From assembly GCF_001663815.1 (NCBI RefSeq), contig NZ_CP016027.1, positions 1,116,001-1,180,000 of the forward strand: a stretch of DNA of 64,000 nt, written 5' to 3'. This document shows positions 54,334 through 63,373 of the stretch, in pieces; position 1 is the first letter of the stretch; each line of letters starts with the position of its first letter. The notes beneath the pieces are model-generated. The model had not been told where the DNA came from. It worked only from the letters and a program-made list of their open reading frames with translations, and did not search any database. Made by a program: the position numbers and the translations under genes. Origin of the DNA: Halothiobacillus diazotrophicus. Lineage in GTDB: Bacteria > Pseudomonadota > Gammaproteobacteria > Halothiobacillales > Halothiobacillaceae.

Positions 54334-54358
54334 AGAGGTATCACAATGGGGGACACAT
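54334..54358 (+). repeat. Inner repeat near attR, possible integrase arm site
   Basis: Second copy of the sequence beginning AGAGGTATCACA and ending GGGGACACAT, in the same orientation as the copy at 48485-48508. It lies about 80 bases inside the right core repeat. Confidence 0.7.
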
Positions 54359-54437
54359 CCCGGCAATCTGGCAAAGAAACCCTTCCATTCGTTCATATGA
54401 ATCAATATGATGCAATCACAGTCACCCCAGTAAGTCG

Positions 54438-54455
54438 CCAGTCGGGCGCACCAAA
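54438..54455 (+). repeat. attR core
   Basis: Right copy of CCAGTCGGGCGCACCAAA, identical to 48424-48441. The rest of the tRNA is missing here, as expected for a tRNA 3'-end attachment site. Confidence 0.93.
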
Positions 54456-54468
54456 TAAATCACAACGA

Positions 54469-54495
54469 CCAAAGCCACCGCCCGGTGGCTTTTGG
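54469..54495 (+). terminator. Terminator originally serving tRNA-Arg
   Basis: CCAAAGCCACC and GGTGGCTTTTGG form a stem of about 11 bp around GCCC, followed by a T-rich stretch. It lies 14 bases beyond attR, so before integration it would have stood just downstream of the tRNA gene. Confidence 0.85.
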
Positions 54496-54499
54496 TTTT

Positions 54500-55221
54500 G
54501 GTGTGTTTTCGACGCCGGACATTCGGAACAATCACCGCGACAAGCCTGCACCCAGCCTGCACGATGAGCCGTTCTTTGTCGCAATGACGACGGACATCCC
54601 CCGGCTGCACAATGACAATACTAATGACAATGAGGCTCAGGACTGCATCGGCCTCCTCTACTATCCTAATGAGTAGTCATGGATGAAAGGCAGGTTATGA
54701 CGCGCTTTCAGGACAACCCGGCATCAATGCTTCATTGCGCAAATCGAAGAAAATGTCGAAAACATGATCAAACTGCCCGTATAGGCCCAGATATTGCTTA
54801 ATCATTGCGCGCATAAATGTAATGGCGCCAGTGGATTAAACGAATTCCTGACCAGATTTGGCCCTAAGAAAATCGTAAAATTAACCGGATAAAAATCAGC
54901 CCCTCTCCCTGAAATCGCTATTAATCGGATTGAAAAGCATGGAAAACATAATCGCTTGGTATGCCAAGGCGAGGAGTAACAGACGCAATATCCTGACAAA
55001 AACACTGAGAAATACCAGATTTTCCAACCACCTAGCCAAAAAGTAACAATTTGTTGCAAATAGTGCGAAATTAGACGATTCCACAAAAAATAAAGGTAGA
55101 CTGGGTAACGATGAACGATTCAGGAATGAATTGGAAAATAAGCGTTCACTGATTCTGCCACCAGATCAGTTGCACCATATTCAAACATTTGAGCCCCTGT
55201 CTGAAGGTTTCCATCCCACTC
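54500..55221. other. AT-rich spacer upstream of the PAS-GGDEF-EAL gene
   Basis: About 720 bases with no plausible gene; short frames at 54485-54676 and elsewhere lack binding sites. From about 54700 to 55100 the sequence is conspicuously AT-rich. It likely contains the promoter of the downstream gene. A TAAAGGTA near 55090 is a weak half of a sigma-28 motif but has no matching -10. Confidence 0.45.
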
Positions 55222-58200
55222 ATGAACATTTTTGCAAGATTGGTCGGACGACTTTCCGTATCGCGCAAATTGTTGTTGATCTATTTGCTCGATCTGACCG
55301 CCGTCATTTTCATCACCTCGATTCTGATCAACGAAAGCTTCATCGCCATCGATTTCGCCCGAAAGGAAATCGTCGGGAATGCTTACATCGATACGGTACG
55401 CAAGGCCCTGTTCACGATCGTCGATGTCCACGACGGCAAGAACGCATCAAATATTGCCGAAGTCCGTGAGGCCCTGCAAAACGCCGAGAAGGCCTATGGC
55501 GCAAACATGAACACCGCCCAGCTTGCCCATGGGCTGGATGAGGCCCTGGCGGGTCTGACGACGACGAAATCGAGAAATACCGCCAGCAACCACGCGCTCC
55601 TCGCCGGTAACAAGCTGCTGGCACATATCGGGGATCAGTCGAACCTCATTCTCGATCCGGATCTGGACAGTTATTACACGATGTCCCTCACGGTACTGCG
55701 CTTCCCGGAACTGCTCGAGCAGCTGCTCAATTACGACAGCCCGACCATCGGCGGCGACAAGGCGCAATACCTCATCGCCCAGGGCCGCCTCAGTGCACTG
55801 CTGGACGGGATCGACTCCGATTACCACGCTGCCTATGCCGGCAACCCAACCCACATGCTGCCCGGCAAGCTGGATGCCACGCGCATACCATTGCTCACCG
55901 ACTTGCACAGCCTCCTGCGCGTCGAAGTCAATCAACCTGCCAAGCTCGCCGCCGCACGCAACGCTGCCCTGAAGAGCACGCGGGCTGCCTGGCAGGCTAC
56001 GGCGGAAAATCTCGACATCCTGCTGCATGCCCGTGTCGAAATGCTTTTCAAACGCATGTGGGAACATCTGAGCATGGCGGCCGCCCTGTTGTTGCTGATC
56101 TTGTCTCTCGTGTTCTACGTCGCGCGGCAAATTGCCCTGCCCCTACGGCGGCTCGCGCTGGTTGCCGACCAGGTGCAGGCGACGAATGACTATACGTTGC
56201 GGGCCGACTGGCGGAGCGGCGACGAAATCGGTCAACTCGTCACGGGCTTCAACAGGATGCTCGCACAGCTCGATCATGAGCGACTCGTCCAGCAGGAACT
56301 CGCCGCCCAAGCTCGCGCCAGCGAAGCGCAACGCGAATTGATCGAGGCGATTCCGATCCCGTTGCTGGTGACTTCGGTCCCGGAACATCAGGTACTCCAC
56401 ATCAACGCCCAAGCCACCACCTGGGTGAAAATAGACCGGGAGGATCCCTGGGCAGATGGACTCGATCGGGTGACCCGGGCAAGGTTCTTTCAACGCTTGG
56501 CAGACGAGGCGGCCGTTCACGAGTTCGAGGCACGCTGGAATGGCCCAACCGGTCCGTCCTGGGCCTTGCTGTCCGCCGCACAGTTACGCTACCAGGGCCA
56601 GGATGCCGTATTAACGACCTTTGCACCGATCAACACCATCAAACTGCTTGAAGCGCGGCTGCGTTTGTGGGCAACCATTTTCGAAGCCACATCGGAGGGC
56701 ATCCTGGTACTGGGCCCGGACAACACCATCCTGCTGGCCAATGCCGCGCTGGCACGGGCCACCGGCTATCGTATCGACGAAATGGTCGGACGAGACACGG
56801 AGTTCCTGCGGGGTACGCATGGTACAACAGGACCACAGCCCAGCTTTGTCGAACTGATTCGCCAGCAAGGTGCCTGGCAGGGCGAAACCCGACTCAGAAA
56901 GAAAAGCGGCGAGGAATCCCCCCAATGGCTGGCGCTGAACACGGTTCGTGACGAACAAGGCGCGCTGAGTCATATCATCGCCCTCTTCGTCGATATCACG
57001 GAGCGGATCGAGCAGGAGGAGAAAATTCGCCATCTGGCCCATCACGACATTCTCACTGGACTGCCCAATCGCCTCCTGTTCGAAGATCGGCTGCGCTTGG
57101 CCCTGGAACAGGCCAAACGTCATAAGGAGCGCGTCGCCCTGCTCTTCATCGATCTGGACCGCTTCAAGAACATCAACGATTCATTGGGCCACCATGTAGG
57201 CGACGCACTGCTGAAATCCGTGGCAGAGCGACTCGGCGAAGTGATCCGTGCCGGCGACACGGTCTGCCGACAGGGGGGCGACGAATTCGTCATGATTCTC
57301 AATGCGGTCGACGATGCCCAGGAAGTCGCACACATTGTCGAGCGCAGACTCATCCCCCTCATCCTGAAGACGCACCTGGTCTGCGATATCGCACTGCATA
57401 TTTCCTGCAGCGTCGGTATCGCGATCTACCCCGAGGATGCAGACAACATGGAGGGACTGATGCGGAATGCCGATGCCGCGATGTACGTGGCAAAGGCGCA
57501 AGGCCGCAACAATTTCCAGTTCTTCAGTGCCGAGATGAACCGCAATGCTCTCGACCGGCTCAACACGGAAAATCATCTGCAGTCGGCACTCCAGAACAAC
57601 GAGTTCGAGTTGCATGTCCAGCCGGTCGTCGACTGCGTCAGTGGCGAGGTCGTGTCTGTCGAGGCCCTGCTGCGGTGGCGCCAGCCGGATCTGGGGCTGA
57701 TTCCGCCGTCGCAATTCATTCCCATCGCCGAGGAAAATGGCCTGATCCATGACATCGGTCGATGGGTACTGGCGGAGGCCTGCCGCCTTCATCAATACTG
57801 GGTGGACGCAGGCATGGCGCCTCTGCCCATCGCGGTCAACGTGTCTGCCGTCCAATTCAGGCGCGGCGACTTCGCAGACATGGTCGCGGCCGTCCTTGCG
57901 GATAGCGGGATGCCCGCTGCCTGCCTTCAGTTGGAACTGACCGAAACGGTAATGCTGACCGCAAGCGAGCGTAACCTGGCGGAAATTCACCGTCTCAAGG
58001 CAATGGGCATCGGCCTGTCCCTCGACGACTTCGGCACGGGCTACTCGAGTCTGAGCTATCTCAATCGCCTGCCTCTCGACAAGCTCAAGATCGACCGCAG
58101 TTTCGTCTCCGACATGATTGCCGATCCCGCCGACATGGCCATTACCCGTGCCATTGTCAGCCTGGGGGGCACGCTGGGGTTGCAGGTCATCGCCGAGGGG

Positions 58201-58344
58201 GTCGAACACGAGGAAGAACTCAAGGCCCTGCAGGAAATCGGTTGTGCGGAAGCCCAGGGCTATCTGATTTCCCGCCCCTTGCAGGCGCACGAATTTTCCA
58301 ACTGGTTCCGGGAGTTTCAAGCCACACCCTGGAGCCAAGGGTGA
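55222..58344 (+). CDS. Membrane-bound HAMP-PAS-GGDEF-EAL cyclic-di-GMP protein
   Basis: A protein of about 1040 residues. Two membrane segments (KLLLIYLLDLTAVIFITSIL and MAAALLLLILSLVFYVARQI) enclose a periplasmic region of about 260 residues; then come a HAMP domain, two PAS domains (the second with EGILVLGPDNTILLANAALA), GGDEF and EAL domains. GGDEF is intact (CRQGGDEFVMIL) with a complete RAGD inhibitory site; EAL is intact (VSVEALLRWRQP, DDFGTGYSSL, AEGVEH). Both activities are possible. The ATG at 55222 is used; the frame opens with a TTG at 55189. It lies alone, downstream of the mobile element. Confidence 0.88.
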   Translation: MNIFARLVGRLSVSRKLLLIYLLDLTAVIFITSILINESFIAIDFARKEIVGNAYIDTVRKALFTIVDVHDGKNASNIAEVREALQNAEKAYGANMNTAQLAHGLDEALAGLTTTKSRNTASNHALLAGNKLLAHIGDQSNLILDPDLDSYYTMSLTVLRFPELLEQLLNYDSPTIGGDKAQYLIAQGRLSALLDGIDSDYHAAYAGNPTHMLPGKLDATRIPLLTDLHSLLRVEVNQPAKLAAARNAALKSTRAAWQATAENLDILLHARVEMLFKRMWEHLSMAAALLLLILSLVFYVARQIALPLRRLALVADQVQATNDYTLRADWRSGDEIGQLVTGFNRMLAQLDHERLVQQELAAQARASEAQRELIEAIPIPLLVTSVPEHQVLHINAQATTWVKIDREDPWADGLDRVTRARFFQRLADEAAVHEFEARWNGPTGPSWALLSAAQLRYQGQDAVLTTFAPINTIKLLEARLRLWATIFEATSEGILVLGPDNTILLANAALARATGYRIDEMVGRDTEFLRGTHGTTGPQPSFVELIRQQGAWQGETRLRKKSGEESPQWLALNTVRDEQGALSHIIALFVDITERIEQEEKIRHLAHHDILTGLPNRLLFEDRLRLALEQAKRHKERVALLFIDLDRFKNINDSLGHHVGDALLKSVAERLGEVIRAGDTVCRQGGDEFVMILNAVDDAQEVAHIVERRLIPLILKTHLVCDIALHISCSVGIAIYPEDADNMEGLMRNADAAMYVAKAQGRNNFQFFSAEMNRNALDRLNTENHLQSALQNNEFELHVQPVVDCVSGEVVSVEALLRWRQPDLGLIPPSQFIPIAEENGLIHDIGRWVLAEACRLHQYWVDAGMAPLPIAVNVSAVQFRRGDFADMVAAVLADSGMPAACLQLELTETVMLTASERNLAEIHRLKAMGIGLSLDDFGTGYSSLSYLNRLPLDKLKIDRSFVSDMIADPADMAITRAIVSLGGTLGLQVIAEGVEHEEELKALQEIGCAEAQGYLISRPLQAHEFSNWFREFQATPWSQG

Positions 58345-58541
58345 AGAGCCCTCGAAACGGGCTGGCCGCAGATCGCGCAATCCGTGCTTGAGGCCCGTCC
58401 ATCAGCTGTGATACATACTCAGGTGGCGCATGGTCGCAACCCGACATGCTTCCGCTTTTCTTTCCAACACGCACCCCTCGGTGGGCGATACCCCCCGACC
58501 GGCGCTGCTGTTTTTTCATGCTGTTTTAATGGAGTGTCATT

Positions 58542-59141
<600 letters not shown>

Positions 59142-59420
59142 GCAGCTCCGCTCCGGGACGCCATCAGGTGCGCCCGTGCACGATCAGCGGGGCCGGCCAC
59201 ACGCCCGGCCCCGTCAATCCATTCCGATTTCTTGCCCGCCCCCCCCGGAAACGGTCGGCGCAAACCTTCAGCCGCCCCCCGAACGCATGTCATTCCCCCT
59301 ATGGCATCTCCCTACCTTATTTGCGACAACCATGTACCCTGGGCTTACCGCTCACTTCGATGACGCATCCCGAGCAGATTTGCCCCTCAATCAGGCTTGA
59401 ACCAGCTCAACCAAATCATA

Positions 59421-59438
59421 TTGGCACGGCACATGCTT
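59421..59438 (+). promoter_or_regulatory. Sigma-54 promoter for flgA
   Basis: TTGGCACGGCACATGCTT fits the -24/-12 consensus: TGGCACG at 59422-59428 and ATGCT at 59433-59437, with GG and GC exactly ten bases apart. The start of transcription would lie near 59448. The upstream ATG at 59450 would then have no leader, so the ATG at 59567 is the better flgA start. Confidence 0.82.
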
Positions 59439-59566
59439 GAAATCACATCATGAGTGTTAACGCCACACCGACTCGACGTTTGATTGACGCATACCGGAAA
59501 ATCCGATCCGGGCTCATGAACCCAATCCATCGTGTACTTCAATGCTGCTCAGGTGAATTGCCCTAC

Positions 59567-60331
59567 ATGTCGCATAAACGAACCCATCCGCTGGATCCAC
59601 TTGCCACAGTCCGCCCATGGACACGCGCCCTACTCTTTGGTGCCGGCCTCTGTATGTGCGCTAGTCTCGTGTCGGTTCGGGCTGAAACGAAACAACCCCA
59701 ATTCCAGAGCCACGAATCGATCAAGGAGGCAGTCGAGAAGTTCATGGCTACGCGTTATGACGCGGGCGGATCGGCCACCAGCTTCCAGGTCAGCCGCCTT
59801 GATCCCCGCCTCAAGCTCAAGTACTGCGATCAACCACTGCACGTTCATTCCGGCAGTCAACCCAATCCGCGCGGCGGGCGGGTGACGGTTCAGGTCGCCT
59901 GCGAAGGAACCAGTCCGTGGCGGATCTATGTCCCGGCAGAAATCCGAAACATGGTTCAGGTTCTGAGCCTTTCAAGACCCATGTCTGCGGGCGAGCGTGT
60001 TACCGAGGCGGACCTTGCGCCGCTTACGGTAAATGCCAATCAGCAGACCCAGGCCTACCTCACCGATCCGGCTCAGGCAATCGGCCAGGTGGTCGCACGA
60101 CCGATGCAGGCGGGCCAGATACTGACCCAGACGGATTTGAATATTGCGCAGATCGTTCATCGAGGCGATCATGTCACCATGATGGCAGGCACTGGCGGAA
60201 TCACGGTTTCCGCAGAGGGCATTGCGCAGGCGGCTGCGGGCCAGGGGCAACGTGTCATGGTCAAGAACAGCCGATCCGGACAGCTTGTCGAGGGGATCGT
60301 TCGTGATGCCCATACGGTCGTGATTCCCTGA
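59567..60331 (+). CDS. flgA: Flagellar basal body P-ring formation protein FlgA
   Basis: A 254-residue periplasmic chaperone for the P-ring. A signal peptide (RALLFGAGLCMCASLVSVRA) is followed by an AFP/SAF-like domain: VSRLDPRLKLKYCDQPL, then the SAF core RPMSAGERVTEADLAP and VVARPMQAGQILTQTDL, and a C-terminal VMVKNSRSGQLVEGIV. AGGTGA lies ten bases before the chosen ATG; longer frames start at 59516 and 59450 but the last falls at the predicted transcription start. It is followed by flgM and flgN under a separate flagellar promoter. Confidence 0.92.
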   Translation: MSHKRTHPLDPLATVRPWTRALLFGAGLCMCASLVSVRAETKQPQFQSHESIKEAVEKFMATRYDAGGSATSFQVSRLDPRLKLKYCDQPLHVHSGSQPNPRGGRVTVQVACEGTSPWRIYVPAEIRNMVQVLSLSRPMSAGERVTEADLAPLTVNANQQTQAYLTDPAQAIGQVVARPMQAGQILTQTDLNIAQIVHRGDHVTMMAGTGGITVSAEGIAQAAAGQGQRVMVKNSRSGQLVEGIVRDAHTVVIP

Positions 60332-60344
60332 TGCACGATGGCGC

Positions 60345-60371
60345 TAAAGTTTTTGGAATTGCTGCCGACAT
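60345..60371 (+). promoter_or_regulatory. Sigma-28 (FliA) promoter for flgM
   Basis: TAAAGTTT at 60345-60352 is a perfect -35 match. An 11-base spacer leads to GCCGACAT at 60364-60371, which matches the -10 consensus GCCGATAA at six of eight positions. The start of transcription would be about 60378, giving a leader of about 85 bases before flgM. Confidence 0.82.
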
Positions 60372-60462
60372 AACGTGCAAGTATCGAGCGGATCACGGCA
60401 TGACCGCTGTAAGAAGCAAACCGTGATTTGCCTGCCCAACGAATTCGTAGAGGACATTTACC

Positions 60463-60774
60463 ATGGATATCATTGACGGCGTCAGCGGCAAGAACGGCTA
60501 TGGCAACTCGGCCATCAACAACCGCAACACCAGCAAGGCCGACTCCACGCAGAACAGCCAGGCCACGAACGGGGCACCGACCGAAGGCTCGTCCGTCAGT
60601 CTCTCCGAAGGGGCCGCGAACATGAAGTCGCTCACGCAATCCCTCGCAGCGGAACCGAGTTTCGATCAGGCCAAGGTCGACCGGATCAAGGATCTCATTG
60701 CCCAGGGTCAGTACACCATCGACCCGGCCAAGATCGCCGCAAAATTTGCCTCGATGGAAGGCCAGTCGAGTTAA
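60463..60774 (+). CDS. flgM: Anti-sigma-28 factor FlgM
   Basis: A 103-residue protein that binds and holds back the flagellar sigma factor FliA until it is exported through the hook. The disordered N-terminal half (rich in N, S, T) and the C-terminal helices with VDRIKDLIAQGQYTIDPAKI are diagnostic. GAGGA lies eight bases before the ATG. Transcription from a sigma-28 promoter gives the known negative feedback loop. flgN follows 18 bases later. Confidence 0.95.
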   Translation: MDIIDGVSGKNGYGNSAINNRNTSKADSTQNSQATNGAPTEGSSVSLSEGAANMKSLTQSLAAEPSFDQAKVDRIKDLIAQGQYTIDPAKIAAKFASMEGQSS

Positions 60775-60792
60775 GTCGTCGGTTCCACTTTC

Positions 60793-61296
60793 GTGAGCAC
60801 GCCTGACATCACTGCCGATAGCCAACGGATGATCGAGGATCTGCGGGGTGCCGTGGATAACCTCACCACCTGCCACCGCCATCTCGCCGACCTGATCGCC
60901 TCACCGGCAGAGGCGGAACAGGCAAACCGGCAACTGGACGATATCGTCCTCGCCATCAAGACAGGGAACGAGCGACTCGAGACCGCCGAACGCCAGCGTC
61001 AGCAATGGGCCGCCACCCACGCGCCCGGAATGGACATGGTGGTTGCGCTCAAGCGGATCGACCAGATGAATCAGGGACATCTGCTTGAGGACTGGCTGCA
61101 ACTGCAGCCCGGTATCGAAGTGCTCCACACCCTGATGCAGCGTCATCAGGAAGTCGTGAATCGACTGGCTTTCTACATCCATGAACGCGTCAATGTTCTG
61201 ACCCAGGCCTTATCGCCCGCCGATACCAGCCTGTACGCATCCAGTGGAAAAACTGCCCCGGGCTCGGGGCGTCAGCGCTCCCTGGGAGATGCCTGA
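60793..61296 (+). CDS. flgN: Flagellar chaperone FlgN
   Basis: A 167-residue, mostly helical protein of the FlgN family, the export chaperone for hook-associated proteins FlgK and FlgL. It begins at a GTG (60793) and includes long helices (LLEDWLQLQPGIEVLHTLMQ, RLAFYIHERVNVLTQAL) and a C-terminal LYASSGKTAPGSG motif typical of the family. No clear binding site precedes the GTG; translation may depend on coupling to flgM. It ends the flgM-flgN unit and converges with rsmD. Confidence 0.9.
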   Translation: MSTPDITADSQRMIEDLRGAVDNLTTCHRHLADLIASPAEAEQANRQLDDIVLAIKTGNERLETAERQRQQWAATHAPGMDMVVALKRIDQMNQGHLLEDWLQLQPGIEVLHTLMQRHQEVVNRLAFYIHERVNVLTQALSPADTSLYASSGKTAPGSGRQRSLGDA

Positions 61297-61384
61297 ACGC
61301 GCGCCGAGCCCGTAACCATCCTGGCCACATATCTGACGCCAATTAGTTGACGGCCATATCCCCTCAACCGCACCTGCAGTCCAC

Positions 61385-62101
61385 TTACCCTGGGGGCGAT
61401 ACATCGGCACCATCCGCCCGACGCGCCCACAACATGAACAGGCTTTCCCCGGCCTGGCCCTGTCGTGTCCTTTCCCAGCCCGGCAGTTCGATGGGCGCCA
61501 TGGCGGCACTGTGCTCCACATAAAGGATCGCATCCGGTGCCAGCCAACGCACTGCATTCAAACCGGCCAGCACCGTCTCAAGCAATGCTGGCTCCGCAAA
61601 CGGCGGATCGAGAAAGACCAGATCGATAGGCGCCGTACCTTCCAGCCACTGCTCGGACTGCCGGATCCAGGCGGTCGCATCCGTACGCCAGATCCGGACC
61701 TGTTCGTCGGGCACGGCCAGCGTCATCATGTTCTGCCGGATCGCTTCGGCCACCCGTGCCGATTGCTCGACGACACCCAGCCAGGCCGCACCGCGCGACA
61801 ACGCCTCCATGCCCAGCACCCCGCTCCCGGCGAATAGATCAAGCACCCGCCAACCGGTCAAATCCTGTCCCAACCAGTTGAACAGCGTTTCCCGTACGCG
61901 ATCGGGCGTGGGGCGCAATCCTCGCGCGGCGGGAAACGTCACCTGACGGGAACGCATGACGCCCCCCGTGATCCGAACTTTTTGCCGACCATGCATCGTG
62001 GCCGCGTTACCGGGGCGACGCGGTGCGCCATCCTCGCCGGACTGATCCCGCGTTCTCGATCGGATTCCCGCCAAGGGGGGCTTCATACGCGCACGACTCA
62101 C
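61385..62101 (-). CDS. rsmD: 16S rRNA (guanine966-N2)-methyltransferase RsmD
   Basis: A 238-residue SAM-dependent enzyme that methylates G966 of 16S rRNA. Motifs are the N-terminal QKVRITGGVMRSRQVTFP, RPTPDRVRETLFNWL, the SAM-binding VLDLFAGSGVLGMEALSRGA, and the catalytic LVFLDPPFA (DPPF). The GTG at 62101 has AGGAG six bases upstream, giving a 35-residue polar N-terminal extension before the usual start of the family; ATG 61996 would remove it. It is divergent from ftsY, as is usual in Gammaproteobacteria. Confidence 0.92.
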   Translation of the reverse strand: MSRARMKPPLAGIRSRTRDQSGEDGAPRRPGNAATMHGRQKVRITGGVMRSRQVTFPAARGLRPTPDRVRETLFNWLGQDLTGWRVLDLFAGSGVLGMEALSRGAAWLGVVEQSARVAEAIRQNMMTLAVPDEQVRIWRTDATAWIRQSEQWLEGTAPIDLVFLDPPFAEPALLETVLAGLNAVRWLAPDAILYVEHSAAMAPIELPGWERTRQGQAGESLFMLWARRADGADVSPPG

Positions 62102-62263
62102 GAAAGGCTCCTGATATTCAACTCCATCACAACGCAATTATGACCTGCCTGATCCGTGTAATCGAAGCGTTTTGCCCATGGTAAGATGCGTCATCACTCG
62201 GGAGCGGACAAACTCGCACCCCGACCCGTTCATTCCGTATTTGCCCCTGCCAAAGGCCACCTG

Positions 62264-63373
62264 ATGTTTGGATTCTTGCGTCGAAAAAAAAATACCGAGC
62301 CCGTTGCAGAGCCCGTCCGACAGGAACAAGCCCCTGAAGAACACACCCTGGCAACGCCAGAGTCGTCGACACCCACCGAGGAAACTGCCGCAACCACGGT
62401 TTCACCGCCATCCGAACCGGCGGAGATTGCCCCTGTCGAGGCCATGGCCGACAAACCCAAATCACGCTTCTGGCAACAACTCACGCGATCCCGTTCCAGC
62501 TTCACCGAAGGTTTGGCCGATCTGGTGTTGGGCAAGAAACAGATCGACGACGAACTGATCGAAGAACTGGAAATGCGCCTCGTTCTGGCCGACGTCGGGC
62601 AAACAACCACCCAGGCCCTGATCGACGAACTCCAGCAGGCCGTCTCACGCAAGATCGTCAACGACCCCGAAGCGCTGTTCGAAAAGCTCAGCCAACTGAT
62701 GGTCGACCGGCTTCAGCGCGTCCATCAACCCCGTCCGCCATTGAACGAGCACCCCCATGTCATCGTGGTCTGCGGAATCAACGGCGCCGGCAAGACCACC
62801 ACCATCGGCAAGCTTGCCTTTCACTTCAAGCAGTCCGGACGGAAGGTCATGCTGGCCGCAGGCGATACCTTCCGCGCGGCAGCCGTGGAACAGCTCATCA
62901 CCTGGGGCGAACGCAACCAGATCCCCGTGATCGGCGAACCGGGCCGACAGGATGCCGCTTCGGTCCTGTTCGATGCTGTCCAGTCCGCTCGCGCACGCGG
63001 CACGGACGTGCTGATCGCCGACACCGCCGGGCGGCTGCACACTCAAGGCGGACTGATGGACGAACTGAAAAAGCTGGTCCGGGTATTGGGCAAGGCCCAA
63101 CCGGACGCTCCGCACGAAATCCTGCTCGTGCTCGATGCGAGCATCGGCCAGAATGCACTGAGTCAGGCGCGACTGTTCCACCAGGCCGTCGGCGTCACGG
63201 GCCTGATCGTCACCAAACTCGACGGTACGGCCAAGGGCGGCATCCTGTTCGCAATCGCCGACGAACTGGGGCTGCCGATCCATTTCGTCGGCGTGGGTGA
63301 ACAATTGGCCGATCTGCGTCCCTTCGAGCCGCAGCAATTCGTGGATGCACTACTGGACCGAGAGGCCATATGA
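62264..63373 (+). CDS. ftsY: Signal recognition particle receptor FtsY
   Basis: A 369-residue GTPase that docks ribosome-SRP complexes to the membrane. The N-terminal A domain (about 70 residues) is rich in E, P and T, followed by the helical N domain and the G domain with G1 (VCGINGAGKTTTIGKL), DTFRAAAVEQL, DTAGRLHTQGGLMDEL and TKLDGTAKGG. ATG 62264 begins the usual MFGFLRRKK; the longer frame to 62186 is not conserved. Its TGA overlaps the ftsE ATG. Confidence 0.96.
   Translation: MFGFLRRKKNTEPVAEPVRQEQAPEEHTLATPESSTPTEETAATTVSPPSEPAEIAPVEAMADKPKSRFWQQLTRSRSSFTEGLADLVLGKKQIDDELIEELEMRLVLADVGQTTTQALIDELQQAVSRKIVNDPEALFEKLSQLMVDRLQRVHQPRPPLNEHPHVIVVCGINGAGKTTTIGKLAFHFKQSGRKVMLAAGDTFRAAAVEQLITWGERNQIPVIGEPGRQDAASVLFDAVQSARARGTDVLIADTAGRLHTQGGLMDELKKLVRVLGKAQPDAPHEILLVLDASIGQNALSQARLFHQAVGVTGLIVTKLDGTAKGGILFAIADELGLPIHFVGVGEQLADLRPFEPQQFVDALLDREAI

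Larger units (their letters stand above)
48424..54455. mobile_element. Integrated element of about 6 kb at tRNA-Arg(CCG)
   Basis: The 18-bp sequence CCAGTCGGGCGCACCAAA occurs at 48424-48441, ending the tRNA, and again at 54438-54455 in the same orientation. Between them lie a tyrosine integrase next to the tRNA, a serine recombinase, a KilA-N gene and its remnant, a lipoprotein gene, a membrane protein gene and a small overlapping ORF. GC content is visibly lower and codon choice less biased than in the flanks. No replication, capsid or conjugation genes are seen, so it is probably a small genomic island or satellite dependent on a helper. Confidence 0.92.

Noticed and set aside
54485-54676. 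63-codon frame after attR
   Set aside because: Starts within the tRNA terminator hairpin and has no binding site.
59189-59212. Terminator after the peroxiredoxin gene
   Set aside because: GGGGCCGG/CCGGCCCC makes a strong 8-bp hairpin but no T-run follows, so intrinsic termination is not supported.
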